Of a stretch of DNA of 64,000 bases, positions 19,431 to 29,294 are shown one piece after another (position 1 is the first letter of the stretch; every line of letters begins with the position of its first letter). The DNA comes from Gilliamella sp. wkB7 (lineage in GTDB: Bacteria; Pseudomonadota; Gammaproteobacteria; Enterobacterales; Orbaceae): NCBI RefSeq assembly GCF_001693435.1, contig NZ_CM004509.1, forward strand, positions 310,001 through 374,000. Direction: 5' to 3'. A program made the position numbers and the translations under genes. The notes under the pieces are model-generated. The model was not told the DNA's origin and did no database searches. It saw only the letters and a list, made by a program, of their open reading frames with translations.

Positions 19431-20102
19431 ATGAAAATATCCTCGGTTGCAATGCTCATTTCAATGGGATTAGCAAGTTCAATGGCTTATGCACATCAAG
19501 CGAATGAAATAATAGTCCGTGGTGGGCCTGTCTATGTTCATCCAAAAGATAAAAGTGATCATGTGAAAGTGGGTGGGGCAAAAAGTGATTTAAAAGCCAA
19601 AGCCGATAATGACACTCAACTTGGTTTAAATTTTCAATATATGATTACGGATAATATCGGTATTGAACTGTTAGGAGCAACACCATTTAGCCATCAAGTT
19701 AAACTCGGCGGCGGTAATTCAACTGGCTTGGCTGGCGCTCACCTTGGTAAAATTAAACACTTACCACCTACATTAAGTGCTGTTTGGTACCCTCTTGATT
19801 CGAAATTTGAATTTCAACCGTATGTGGGTGTTGGGGTAAACTATACTTTCTTCTTTGATGAAAAACTCAGCGGACAAGCTAAAAAAGCAGGATTCCATGG
19901 TTTAGACCTTGATAGCTCTTGGGGCTTAGCGGCACAAATTGGTGCAGACTATTCTATTAATGAAAATTGGCTCATTAATGCACAAGTACGTTATATTGAT
20001 ATTGAAACTAAAGCAACAACGCATTTAGGAAATACTAAAGTAACAGCTAAATATAAATTAGACCCATGGGTTGCAATGTTTGGTGTAGGTTATAAATTTT
20101 AG
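19431..20102 (+). CDS. ompW: OmpW-family outer membrane protein
   Basis: The 223-residue protein starts with a signal peptide cleaved after AYA (residue 21-22) and continues as an eight-stranded barrel: alternating strands, QFQPYVGVGVNYTFF-like region (FQPYVGVGVNYTFFF), a LDSSWGLAAQIGADY strand, and a terminal aromatic VGYKF as required for outer-membrane insertion. OmpW proteins form small hydrophobic channels. AGGAGA precedes the ATG. A TTGACA occurs at 19347 as a possible -35, but no good -10 follows. A bidirectional terminator separates it from valS. Confidence 0.9.
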   Translation: MKISSVAMLISMGLASSMAYAHQANEIIVRGGPVYVHPKDKSDHVKVGGAKSDLKAKADNDTQLGLNFQYMITDNIGIELLGATPFSHQVKLGGGNSTGLAGAHLGKIKHLPPTLSAVWYPLDSKFEFQPYVGVGVNYTFFFDEKLSGQAKKAGFHGLDLDSSWGLAAQIGADYSINENWLINAQVRYIDIETKATTHLGNTKVTAKYKLDPWVAMFGVGYKF

Positions 20103-20117
20103 GCCTTTGCTGAATAA

Positions 20118-20152
20118 AAAATCTCTCGCTAATAAAATTAACGAGAGATTTT
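20118..20152. terminator. Bidirectional terminator between ompW and valS
   Basis: An 11-base-pair stem AAAATCTCTCG / CGAGAGATTTT with a 13-base loop lies between two convergent genes and has A/T runs on both sides. Confidence 0.85.
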
Positions 20153-20163
20153 ATATATTGAGA

Positions 20164-23022
20164 TTATAGATTCTTAATTGCTACATACTGCTCTTGCAGT
20201 TTTGCTTTATCATCAATGTAACCTTGCTGTTTTTCCTTTTCTTTAGCAACCACCGCAGCAGGTGCTTTGTCAACAAAACTAGCGTTTGATAATTTATTTG
20301 CAATACGGGCTATTTCTCCCTCAATGCGAGCAATCTCTTTTTCAAGACGAGCTAATTCATCTTCTTTATTAATTAATCCCGCCATTGGTATAAGTAGCTC
20401 TGCCCCATCAACCAATTTAGTTACAGACAACGGACCATTTTCACCTTCATCAAGCAAGACAATTTCAGAAAGTCTAGCCAACGTTTTAATAAAAGTAATA
20501 TTATCACTTACAACACGATGAACTGTCGGTGAAGCTTGGCGAATCAATAATTGTAATGGCTTACTCGGTGCAATGTTCATTTCAGCACGGATATTACGCA
20601 CAGCAATAACAGCATCTTTAATCCAATTAATATCAGCAACCGCTTCTTCATTAATATATTTTTCATCAAATGCTGGCATTGGCTGTAGCATAATTGTGTC
20701 AGCTTTAATATGCATTAGCCCTTTCACATTTTGCCAAATTGCTTCAGTGATAAACGGAATAATTGGATGTGCAAGGCGCAATAACGCTTCCAGAACGGTC
20801 ACCAACGTATGACGAGCAGCACGTTGTGCAGATTGTTCGCCATTAGCTAATACTGACTTAGTAAGTTCTAAATACCAGTCACAGAATTGATTCCAAGTAA
20901 ACTCATATAAAATATTAGCAGCTAAATCGAAGCGATAAGTGTCAAATGCTTCACGATAAGCTTTAACGGTTTGGTTAAATTCTGCTAAGATCCATTTGTC
21001 TGATAGTGAATAATCTAAATCCCCGCCTTTAAAACCACAATCATGTTCTTCAGTATTCATTAATACGTAACGGCTGGCATTCCATAATTTGTTACAGAAG
21101 TTACGATAACCTTCTAAGCGTTTTAAATCCCAGTTAATATCACGCCCAGTTGAAGCCAGTGCTGCTAAAGTAAAGCGTAGTGCATCTGTACCGTGGGCTT
21201 CAATACCATTTGGAAATTGCTTTTCAGTCCGTTTAGCAATTTTTTCAGCCAACTGTGGTTGCATCATATTGCCAGTACGTTTTTTTAACAGATCGGCTAA
21301 TGAAATACCATCAATCATATCTAAAGGATCAATTACGTTACCTTTAGATTTAGACATTTTTTGCCCTTCTTCATCACGAATTAACCCTGTAACATATACA
21401 GTTTTAAATGGTACTTGTGGTTTACCATGCTCATCTTTGATAAAGTGCATCGTCATCATAATCATTCTGGCTACCCAGAAGAAAATAATATCAAACCCTG
21501 TTACTAATACATTAGTTGGATGAAAGGTCGCTAAATCATCGGTATTTTCTGGCCAACCTAAGGTTGAAAATGTCCATAGTGCAGATGAGAACCAAGTATC
21601 AAGTACATCTTCATCTTGTGATAATTCTATGTCGTCAGCTAGGTTATTCTCGCGTCGTACTTCTGCTTCGTTACGTCCTACATAAACATTACCTTGGTTA
21701 TCATACCAAGCAGGAATTCGATGCCCCCACCATAATTGACGAGAAATACACCAATCTTGAATGTCATTCATCCAAGAAAAATACATATTTTCGTACTGTT
21801 TTGGTACAAATTGGATGTCACCATTTTTTACTGCATCAATAGCGGGTTCAGCAAGTACTTTGGCACAAACATACCATTGGTCAGTCAACATAGGCTCAAT
21901 AACCACTCCGCCACGATCGCCATAAGGAATAGTAAGATCATGTGGCTCAATTTTTTCGAGTATATCTAATGCTTCACATTGAGCAACAATGGCTTTACGC
22001 GCTGCAAAGCGTTCTAGATTTTGGAATTCTGCTGGAATTTCTGTTGCATAAAGAGTGCATGCTTCGCCATTGGTATCAAATACTTCCGCTTGTGTACGAA
22101 TATCACCATCAAAAGTGAAAATATTGATCATCGGTAATTGGTGACGACGCCCTACTTCGTAGTCATTAAAATCATGGGCAGGAGTGATTTTTACGCAACC
22201 AGTACCTTTAGTCATATCGGCATGTTCATCACCAATAATCGGAATACGACGATTTACAAATGGTAATATGACATATTTACCAACTAAATCTTTATAACGT
22301 GGATCCTCTGGATTAACTGCAATACCTGTATCGCCTAATAGTGTTTCTGGTCGAGTTGTGGCAACAACTAAATAATCTTTGCCTTCTGCTGTTTTAGCTC
22401 CATCAGCAAGTGGATAGCGTAAATACCACATTGAGCCTTTGACTTCTCGGTTTTCGACCTCAAGATCTGATATGGCGGTACGAAGTTTAGGATCCCAGTT
22501 TACTAGACGTTTACCACGATAAATCAAATCTTCTTGATATAATCTTACAAACACTTCTTTTACGGCATTGGATAGACCTTCGTCCATAGTAAATCGTTCA
22601 CGATCCCAATCAACAGAATCACCTAATCGACGCATTTGTTTAGTAATACTACCGCCTGACTCTGCTTTCCATTGCCAAATTTTATCAATAAATGCTTCAC
22701 GACCGTAATCATGACGAGTTTTGTTTTCCTCAGCGGCAATTTTACGTTCAACAACCATTTGAGTAGCAATACCAGCATGATCCGTACCTGATTGCCAAAG
22801 GGTATTGTTACCCTGCATACGATGATAACGAATCAATGCATCCATGATGGTTTGTTGAAATGCATGCCCCATATGTAAACTTCCTGTTACATTCGGAGGT
22901 GGAATGGCAATGCAGTAACTTGGTTGCGATTTATCGCCATTGGGTTTGAAATAACCGCTTTCTTCCCAATGTTTATAGATAGGTTGTTCAATTTCTTGTG
23001 GATTATAAGTCGTATTTTTCAT
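20164..23022 (-). CDS. valS: Valyl-tRNA synthetase
   Basis: A complete 952-residue class I synthetase: [15 protein letters not shown] (HIGH motif) near residue 42, the large CP1 editing domain, [12 protein letters not shown] near residue 555, the anticodon-binding domain, and a C-terminal coiled coil rich in Glu, Lys and Ala. It charges tRNA-Val with valine. In E. coli it is the third gene of pepA-holC-valS; here about 3 kb containing pantothenate genes lies between holC and valS. Confidence 0.97.
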   Translation of the reverse strand: MKNTTYNPQEIEQPIYKHWEESGYFKPNGDKSQPSYCIAIPPPNVTGSLHMGHAFQQTIMDALIRYHRMQGNNTLWQSGTDHAGIATQMVVERKIAAEENKTRHDYGREAFIDKIWQWKAESGGSITKQMRRLGDSVDWDRERFTMDEGLSNAVKEVFVRLYQEDLIYRGKRLVNWDPKLRTAISDLEVENREVKGSMWYLRYPLADGAKTAEGKDYLVVATTRPETLLGDTGIAVNPEDPRYKDLVGKYVILPFVNRRIPIIGDEHADMTKGTGCVKITPAHDFNDYEVGRRHQLPMINIFTFDGDIRTQAEVFDTNGEACTLYATEIPAEFQNLERFAARKAIVAQCEALDILEKIEPHDLTIPYGDRGGVVIEPMLTDQWYVCAKVLAEPAIDAVKNGDIQFVPKQYENMYFSWMNDIQDWCISRQLWWGHRIPAWYDNQGNVYVGRNEAEVRRENNLADDIELSQDEDVLDTWFSSALWTFSTLGWPENTDDLATFHPTNVLVTGFDIIFFWVARMIMMTMHFIKDEHGKPQVPFKTVYVTGLIRDEEGQKMSKSKGNVIDPLDMIDGISLADLLKKRTGNMMQPQLAEKIAKRTEKQFPNGIEAHGTDALRFTLAALASTGRDINWDLKRLEGYRNFCNKLWNASRYVLMNTEEHDCGFKGGDLDYSLSDKWILAEFNQTVKAYREAFDTYRFDLAANILYEFTWNQFCDWYLELTKSVLANGEQSAQRAARHTLVTVLEALLRLAHPIIPFITEAIWQNVKGLMHIKADTIMLQPMPAFDEKYINEEAVADINWIKDAVIAVRNIRAEMNIAPSKPLQLLIRQASPTVHRVVSDNITFIKTLARLSEIVLLDEGENGPLSVTKLVDGAELLIPMAGLINKEDELARLEKEIARIEGEIARIANKLSNASFVDKAPAAVVAKEKEKQQGYIDDKAKLQEQYVAIKNL

Positions 23023-23160
23023 AATTGATGAATAAATCCTAATTCAAGGCATAAAAATACCTTATATTCTACAGGAAAATAGCCAAACAATAAATTAGCA
23101 GAGTAATAAACTCGTTGATTTAATATATGATTAAAACTTTATCAGATTGATAATTGATAT

Positions 23161-23184
23161 AAAAAACCGCTTATTAAAAAGCGG
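23161..23184 (-). terminator. Terminator of the pantothenate operon
   Basis: On the leftward strand CCGCTT-TTTAAT-AAGCGG is followed by six T's, 34 bases past the panC stop. Confidence 0.85.
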
Positions 23185-23217
23185 CTTTAATTTATAAAGT
23201 TTAAATTTATAGTTAAA

Positions 23218-24066
23218 TTAATCATGTTGATAAATAAAATTATCGATTAACCGTGTGTTACCAATATAAACCGCTAAAGCACATAAACTGTCTTGTGCAA
23301 GTAAATCAATCGATTTTAATGTAGCTAAATCGACAAACTCAATATAATCAACCTTTGCCAAAGGTTGTTTACCGATCAACTCTTGCATGGTTTGGGTAAT
23401 CACACTAACTGATTTTTCACCTTTATGAATCATAGCTTTTGCACATTCAATTGCTTGGTAAAGACAGACCGCAGCAGTTCTTTCACTTTCAGACAAATAA
23501 CTATTACGGGAACTTTTAGCCAGTCCATCTGATTCTCGTACAATAGGACAACCGATGATTTCAATATTAAAATTCAGATCCGTTACCATACGTTTAATTA
23601 CCGCTAATTGTTGGGCATCTTTTTGTCCAAAGTAGGCTCGATCCGGTTGAGCAATATTGAATAATTTGGTCACAACCGTACAAACGCCTTTAAAATGGCC
23701 TGGGCGTCTTTTGCCACATAAAGCTTCTGTCAATCCATTTACATCAACATAACTATTAAAATTAGGGGGATACATTTCACTTGCGTCTGGGCAGAAAATC
23801 AGATCGACGCTCATCTGTTCACAAGCAATTTTATCTCGTTCTAAATCTCGTGGATAACTGGCAAGATCTTCTGAAGGGCCAAATTGAATAGGATTGACAA
23901 AAATAGTCACAATAACTTTTTGATTATCTTGTTTAGCAGCTTGCATCAAGCTTTGATGGCCTTCATGTAAAAATCCCATTGTCGGAACTAAACCTATACT
24001 ATTACCTGCCTGTCGCCAAGCGTTAACTTGTTCACGCACCTCTTTAATCGTTGTTACTACTTTCAT
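23218..24066 (-). CDS. panC: Pantothenate synthetase
   Basis: The 282-residue enzyme has the ATP-binding VPTMGFLHEGHQSL near residue 24, IFVNPIQFGPSEDL near residue 52, the KLFNIAQPDRAYFGQKDAQQ stretch near residue 137 and SSRNSYLS near residue 180. It joins pantoate and beta-alanine, using ATP, to give pantothenate. It starts five bases after the panB stop and ends the panG-panB-panC operon. No panD (aspartate decarboxylase) is present here, so beta-alanine must come from elsewhere. Confidence 0.96.
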   Translation of the reverse strand: MKVVTTIKEVREQVNAWRQAGNSIGLVPTMGFLHEGHQSLMQAAKQDNQKVIVTIFVNPIQFGPSEDLASYPRDLERDKIACEQMSVDLIFCPDASEMYPPNFNSYVDVNGLTEALCGKRRPGHFKGVCTVVTKLFNIAQPDRAYFGQKDAQQLAVIKRMVTDLNFNIEIIGCPIVRESDGLAKSSRNSYLSESERTAAVCLYQAIECAKAMIHKGEKSVSVITQTMQELIGKQPLAKVDYIEFVDLATLKSIDLLAQDSLCALAVYIGNTRLIDNFIYQHD

Positions 24067-24070
24067 TATT

Positions 24071-24925
24071 TTATCCTTTTTTGCTATTCAAAAATTCACT
24101 TTTCAGATTTTGAATAATTTCATCATCCATTGCAAATTCATGAATCGATGCAGGGTATTGTTGTTGTTTGACTTCTTGGCAATAATCACCAAACGCCTTT
24201 TTCATTTGTTCCCCGATTGGTGCAAAGGATTTAACAAATTTTGAAGATACGCCATCATACATTGACAGCATGTCTTGATAAACCAAGACTTGTCCATCAC
24301 ATCCGGTACCCGCTCCAATACCTATAGTTGGAATATTGACAAGCTCAGTAATAAATTTAGCCAGTTTGGCAGGAACGCATTCTAATAAAATGGCCGTCGC
24401 ACCAGCTTGTTCAACGGCTAAAGCGTCGAGTACAATATTTTTTGCGTTTTGATAATCTTTACCTTGAACTTTATAACCGCCTAAGGCTAAAACAGATTGC
24501 GGCATTAAACCGATATGAGCAATAACGGGAATCGAAGCTTGAGCAATCATTTTAATGTGTTCGTAAAACGCTTGTCCTCCTTCAAGTTTTACAGCTTGCG
24601 CCTGACCCTCTTGAATTAATCGTCCTGCATTATAGACAGCATCATAGACGGAGGTATGATAAGACATGAATGGTAAATCCGTAATAACAAAAGCTGTTTT
24701 AGCCGCTTTTGCCACTGCTTTCGAATGATGAATCATATCTTCCATAGTAACTGATACTGTACTTTCGTAGCCCAGCATGACCATTCCTAAAGAGTCACCA
24801 ACAAGTAAACAATCGACCCCACTTTCATCCATAAGCTTGGCAGTTGTATAATCATACGCCGTTAGCATGGTGATTTTTTGTTGATTTTCTTTGCGTTGTT
24901 GTAAGGTTAAAATAGTTTTTTTCAC
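24071..24925 (-). CDS. panB: 3-methyl-2-oxobutanoate hydroxymethyltransferase
   Basis: Full-length 284-residue PanB with MLTAYDYTTAKLMDESGVD at the N-terminus, the VGDSLGMVMLGYEST metal/substrate loop, VKLEGG near residue 115, and IPTIGIGAGTGCDGQVLV near residue 200. It adds a hydroxymethyl group from methylene-tetrahydrofolate to ketoisovalerate to make ketopantoate. Its start overlaps the stop of the upstream reductase gene by four bases. Confidence 0.96.
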   Translation of the reverse strand: MKKTILTLQQRKENQQKITMLTAYDYTTAKLMDESGVDCLLVGDSLGMVMLGYESTVSVTMEDMIHHSKAVAKAAKTAFVITDLPFMSYHTSVYDAVYNAGRLIQEGQAQAVKLEGGQAFYEHIKMIAQASIPVIAHIGLMPQSVLALGGYKVQGKDYQNAKNIVLDALAVEQAGATAILLECVPAKLAKFITELVNIPTIGIGAGTGCDGQVLVYQDMLSMYDGVSSKFVKSFAPIGEQMKKAFGDYCQEVKQQQYPASIHEFAMDDEIIQNLKSEFLNSKKG

Positions 24926-25764
24926 GAAAACAGCTCCAATTCCAGTTGTCGATAATCGTTATTCGGATGTTTTTGTCGACTAATATTAAGTAAAATAGTT
25001 GATAATTGTTTATATATCGGTCTTAATTCGTTTGGCATAGCCATTATATGTTGTTTGATAGTATCAATATCACCACGCTCAATCGGTCCCGTTAAAGCAT
25101 TAATCACCCCTAGCTTACAGGTATTATTGGCATTACCTAAAAATAACGGATGCCATGCTTGTTCACTAAATTCACTATTGAACTCACATTGATTCAGTAA
25201 TTCTATTCCTATTTGCACTAAGGCAATGACTTGATTACTTAGCATTACACAAGCCGCATGATAAAGAGGTTTTTTACTGGCAGAAAGAATTGCCAAAGGA
25301 TTTTTTAAAGGGGTAAACAAAGCTTGCAATTGAGAAATAACATGTGGATTGGCTTCAAGTGTAAAAGAGACACCAGGCATGGCAGAATAGCAACCAAACC
25401 GATCATAAATGGCATATAAAGGATGTAATGAAAAAGCAAAAGGGTGAACAATCTTATTTTGGCTAAAGATATGGGATGTTAATAAACCACTACAGTGACC
25501 TATCCATTTGTTTGCAATAGGTAATTGACAAAGTTCTTGCCAAACAACTAATATTTGACTATCAGATACAGTAACAAAGATGCAATCACAATCGTTAACT
25601 AAATCACCAAGTGATGAATAAGCTTTGCTTTGCGTAAAATCACTCGCTTCTTGTGCATGCTCATAAGATCGACTATAAAAACCAGCAATACTAAAGCCAC
25701 ACAATGAAAAGTACTTTGCTAATGTACAACCAACTTTACCTGCACCTATAAAACCGATAATCAT
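24922..25764 (-). CDS. panG: PanG-like ketopantoate reductase (Rossmann + DUF2520)
   Basis: The 280-residue protein has an N-terminal Rossmann fold with GFIGAGKVGCTLAKYF and a DUF2520 C-terminal domain (SLHPLYAI at residue 127, then the helical region with AACVMLSNQ). It is not PanE/ApbA. In Francisella a protein of this architecture, PanG, is an alternative ketopantoate reductase. Here the gene is first in an operon with panB (ATGA overlap) and panC, and no panE is present. So it most likely reduces ketopantoate to pantoate with NAD(P)H. The assignment rests on family plus operon context. Confidence 0.75.
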   Translation of the reverse strand: MIIGFIGAGKVGCTLAKYFSLCGFSIAGFYSRSYEHAQEASDFTQSKAYSSLGDLVNDCDCIFVTVSDSQILVVWQELCQLPIANKWIGHCSGLLTSHIFSQNKIVHPFAFSLHPLYAIYDRFGCYSAMPGVSFTLEANPHVISQLQALFTPLKNPLAILSASKKPLYHAACVMLSNQVIALVQIGIELLNQCEFNSEFSEQAWHPLFLGNANNTCKLGVINALTGPIERGDIDTIKQHIMAMPNELRPIYKQLSTILLNISRQKHPNNDYRQLELELFS

Positions 25765-25794
25765 TACTATTATATCTTTTTTTAAAAAGATCGC

Positions 25795-25822
25795 ATTATA
25801 GCCTAATCCGCCTGATATTCAA
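25795..25822 (-). promoter_or_regulatory. Promoter of panG-panB-panC
   Basis: On the leftward strand TTGAAT (25822-25817), a 16-base spacer and a perfect TATAAT (25800-25795) lie about 30 bases before the panG start. The gap 25823-26048 beyond it shows no gene. Confidence 0.6.
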
Positions 25823-26048
25823 TCAGATTAATTCTAATAAAATTAATAATATTTATAATTTATCGGCAATTATTACTCTGTTGTGTTGAGATGAGATGAA
25901 ATTTACCTCTATTAAATAATTTTAGAGCTTTTCTATAGACTCCAAAAGAGAATAAACTTGCTTTGCCTATAACCAATAAAATATTTTTTTAGCTTTTCAT
26001 CACCGCATTAACCAAGCGTAATATCGATCCATTACCAAATTTAAAAAG

Positions 26049-26088
26049 TTTATACCATTGCCTTTATATTATTTCGCAATGGTATAAA
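26049..26088 (-). terminator. Terminator after pepA-holC
   Basis: A 13-base-pair stem TTTATACCATTGC / GCAATGGTATAAA with a 14-base loop begins at the holC stop and is followed on the leftward strand by a T-rich tail. It shows holC is no longer cotranscribed with valS. Confidence 0.65.
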
Positions 26089-26089
26089 A

Positions 26090-26545
26090 TCACTCGCAAG
26101 GCACGGGTACAGTTTTTAAATTGAATCCAGCTTCTTTATATAATTTATACCTTGTTCTTGCCAACTCTTTTAATCTTTCGTCTACTGGTACAAAATCAAC
26201 AATATCAGAATACACTGCGGCAAATTCAGGAAACTGTTCTTGCAAATTAACTAATACATGCCGATTGCCATTACTGCGTTTTTGTGGCCAACAAATTTCG
26301 ACAGGCGAACCGCCTTTCATACCTTCACCAGCTAAATTATGTGGTACAAAATGGTCGGTATCGAGCTGCCAAAGGTATTCATCTATACGTTCAGCTTGTT
26401 GTTGATCTTGGCAAGCAACTAAGATTCTTTTATTCATTTGCCAGATTTCAGCAATTTTTTCACAAGCGAGCTTTTCATGGTATAAAACACCTGATTCACT
26501 CGCCGGTTTTTGGTTTTCTAAAAGATAAAAAATCACTTTTTTCAT
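26090..26545 (-). CDS. holC: DNA polymerase III chi subunit
   Basis: The 151-residue protein has the chi pattern: KKVIFYLLE at the start, ACEKIAEIWQMNKRILVACQDQQQAE in the first half, then DTDHFVPHNLAGEG and PVEICWPQ. Chi links single-strand-binding protein to the clamp-loader through psi. It follows pepA by 17 bases on the same strand, as in E. coli. Confidence 0.92.
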   Translation of the reverse strand: MKKVIFYLLENQKPASESGVLYHEKLACEKIAEIWQMNKRILVACQDQQQAERIDEYLWQLDTDHFVPHNLAGEGMKGGSPVEICWPQKRSNGNRHVLVNLQEQFPEFAAVYSDIVDFVPVDERLKELARTRYKLYKEAGFNLKTVPVPCE

Positions 26546-26562
26546 ATAAATGAATGATCAAC

Positions 26563-28044
26563 CTATTGTGTTAATAAGTATTCAATCAACATCGCAACTG
26601 GGCGACCTGTCGCACCTTTCTTAGCACCCGATTGCCAAGCTGTACCCGCAATGTCTAAATGCGCCCAGTGATATTTTTCGGTAAACCGTGATAAGAAACA
26701 CGCTGCGGTAATTGTTCCACCATCACGACCGCCTGCATTGACAATGTCTGCACAAGTTGACTTAATCTGCTCTTGGAAATCATTATCAATCGGTAATTCC
26801 CATGCTTTATCGCCCGCATTATTGGATGCTAACACTAATTCATTAACTAAATTTTTGTTGTTACCCATCACCCCTGTATAGTGGTGACCTAATGCAACAA
26901 TGCATGCACCAGTTAAGGTTGCAATATCAATAACAGTTTTTGGTTTATAACGTTCAACATAGGTTAAAGCATCACATAATACTAAGCGCCCTTCCGCATC
27001 GGTATTAATAACTTCGACCGTAGTGCCCGACATAGTCGTCAAAATATCACCTGGTCGATAGCTATTGCCATCAGGCATATTTTCACATCCTGCCATTACC
27101 CCTACGACATTAATAGGTAGTTTAAGCTCAGCGACTGCCTGCATAACACCATAAACGGTTGCGGCTCCGCACATATCATATTTCATTTCATCCATACCGG
27201 CAGAAGGTTTAATTGAAATACCACCTGAATCGAATGTTAAACCTTTACCCACAAACACATAAGGCTGGGCTTTTTTATCTTTTGCACCATAATATTCGAT
27301 GATTGTCATTATCGATTCATTTGCAGAACCACGACCTACCGCTAAATAAGCATTCATATTTAGTTTAGCTAACTCTTTTTCACCTAAGCATGAAACTTTT
27401 AAAGATGAGTGCTTTTTACCTAATTGCTTAGCCTGATCAGCTAAATATTGCGCGTTGCAAACATTTGAAGGCATATTGGCGATTGTCTTTGTGGTGCTAA
27501 TTGCATCAGCAATAATTTGACCTTGTAATAAAACGTTTGTTAAAGATTCACTTTGCTTTTTATCATTAAAAATTAGGGTAATTTTGTTCAAATCTGGAAT
27601 TGGAGACTTTTTGGATTTGAATTGATCAAAACAATAGGTCATATTATTGATAATTTGTGGAAGTTGCTTAACAATTTCAGTATTTACTGATGATTTAACT
27701 GTCAACAAATCCCAATTCACACTTTTGACTTTTTTTGCCAATAATTCTTTGGCTACTGCCTCAATAACTTGTTTCGATTGGTTGATGTCAAATTCTTTCA
27801 ATTTTCCACAACCAACAAATAAAAGTTCTTGTTTTAATTCTGATGAACAGGAATATAAAAAAGTGGTTTTACCAAGTTCGCCACTGATATCACCGGATTT
27901 GATCAGTTGACTGACTAAGCCATTAGTCACCTGATCAATTTCTTTTACTGTATCTGATTGGTTTTTTTCTGAATTTACGGTAATAACTAAACATTCTGAT
28001 TTTGGTTTTGTAATTGAAGTACTATTTTTGATTAAAATTTCCAT
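26563..28044 (-). CDS. pepA: Leucyl aminopeptidase PepA (M17)
   Basis: A 493-residue M17 aminopeptidase. The C-terminal catalytic domain carries the two-metal site: GKGLTFDSGGISIKPSAGMDEMKYDM and NTDAEGRLVLCDAL, the family signature, near residue 348. It trims N-terminal residues from peptides in the cytoplasm; in E. coli it also binds DNA (XerC/D, carAB). Divergent from lptFG and upstream of holC, the standard enterobacterial arrangement. Confidence 0.95.
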   Translation of the reverse strand: MEILIKNSTSITKPKSECLVITVNSEKNQSDTVKEIDQVTNGLVSQLIKSGDISGELGKTTFLYSCSSELKQELLFVGCGKLKEFDINQSKQVIEAVAKELLAKKVKSVNWDLLTVKSSVNTEIVKQLPQIINNMTYCFDQFKSKKSPIPDLNKITLIFNDKKQSESLTNVLLQGQIIADAISTTKTIANMPSNVCNAQYLADQAKQLGKKHSSLKVSCLGEKELAKLNMNAYLAVGRGSANESIMTIIEYYGAKDKKAQPYVFVGKGLTFDSGGISIKPSAGMDEMKYDMCGAATVYGVMQAVAELKLPINVVGVMAGCENMPDGNSYRPGDILTTMSGTTVEVINTDAEGRLVLCDALTYVERYKPKTVIDIATLTGACIVALGHHYTGVMGNNKNLVNELVLASNNAGDKAWELPIDNDFQEQIKSTCADIVNAGGRDGGTITAACFLSRFTEKYHWAHLDIAGTAWQSGAKKGATGRPVAMLIEYLLTQ

Positions 28045-28182
28045 AGATATTCTCTTTTTATGAAATTTATGATGATGAGTAACATTCTATCCGTTCATTT
28101 AGCGATAGCAACAAAAAGATAACTAAACAAAGCAAATCCTATTATAATAGTCCCATTTATAAAACTTGAAGATAGGTAAAAT

Positions 28183-29283
28183 GTGATAATTCGTCGATAT
28201 TTAGTGAAAGAAACATTAAAAACACAAGGTGCAATATTATTTATATTATTGCTAATTTTCTTTTCTCAAAAGTTAATTAGAATTTTATCTAGTGCCATAG
28301 AAGGAAATATTCCACGTGATTTAATCATGCCTTTGCTAGTATTAGGCGTATCAAATATGGCTGATTTGATTTTGCCATTAAGCTTGTTTTTGGGTGTTTT
28401 AGTGACCTTTGGACGTTTATATTCGGATAGTGAGATGGTAGCCATGCATGCCTGTGGTGTGAAAAAGAATTTAAACTATCAAGTAGTCTTTTTTCTTTGC
28501 ATATTCACTTGCGCGTTAACCACAATTAATTGTCTTTGGTTTGGACCTTGGTCAAGCTTAAAACAAGACCTGTTAGTTGAAAATGCCAAAATCAATCCAA
28601 GTTTAGCAGGTCTGTTAGCGGGTCAATTTCAACAAACGCCAGATGGAAATTCAGTGATTTATATTGGTGATGTCGATAAAAATAATTTAGAAAATGTATT
28701 TATTGCTAAAATTAATCCTACGAACAATCAGCGACCTTCAATTATTATCGCCAATAAGGGGAAGACTAGCAATGATGCAGAAGGTAATCAAATTATCACA
28801 CTTGAAGATGCGAATCGCTACGAAGGGACTGCGCAACTAAAAGATTTTCGTATATCAAATTTTCATAATTATATGGGAATTATTAAACCTAAAGAACTTG
28901 ACTCAAATAGTGATGAAAAAATTGATGTTCAACAACTTGGTTTAATAGATTTATATAAAACAAAAACACCAAAAGCAGAAGCCGAGTTTTATTGGCGGTT
29001 AACACTTATTATTTCTGTTCCTCTCATGGCATTTTTAGTTATTCCTCTTAGCGTATCGAATCCTAGACAAGGACGATTAGCACAAATTCTTCCTGCATTG
29101 TTGCTCTATTTGGTCTATTTTCTATTAGCCAGTTCAATTAAAGCTAATGCAGGTAAGGGACGTTTAGATCCGGCCTTATGGTTTTATATCATTAATCTAG
29201 GGTATTTTATTCTTGCCATAATTTTAAATTGTTGGGATAACTTATTTATGCGTAAACTTCGTTTAAAATATATTGCATCATAA
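28183..29283 (+). CDS. lptF: LPS export permease LptF
   Basis: Starts with GTG at 28183 (an overlapping ATG two bases earlier is out of frame). The 366-residue protein has the LptF/YjgP layout: one N-terminal helix beginning IIRRYLVKE, two more helices, a periplasmic beta-jellyroll of about 130 residues, and three C-terminal helices. With LptG and LptB it extracts lipopolysaccharide from the inner membrane. A TATAAT at 28143 may be its -10. lptG follows after 11 bases. Confidence 0.94.
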   Translation: MIIRRYLVKETLKTQGAILFILLLIFFSQKLIRILSSAIEGNIPRDLIMPLLVLGVSNMADLILPLSLFLGVLVTFGRLYSDSEMVAMHACGVKKNLNYQVVFFLCIFTCALTTINCLWFGPWSSLKQDLLVENAKINPSLAGLLAGQFQQTPDGNSVIYIGDVDKNNLENVFIAKINPTNNQRPSIIIANKGKTSNDAEGNQIITLEDANRYEGTAQLKDFRISNFHNYMGIIKPKELDSNSDEKIDVQQLGLIDLYKTKTPKAEAEFYWRLTLIISVPLMAFLVIPLSVSNPRQGRLAQILPALLLYLVYFLLASSIKANAGKGRLDPALWFYIINLGYFILAIILNCWDNLFMRKLRLKYIAS

Positions 29284-29294
29284 AGGAGAAAAGG

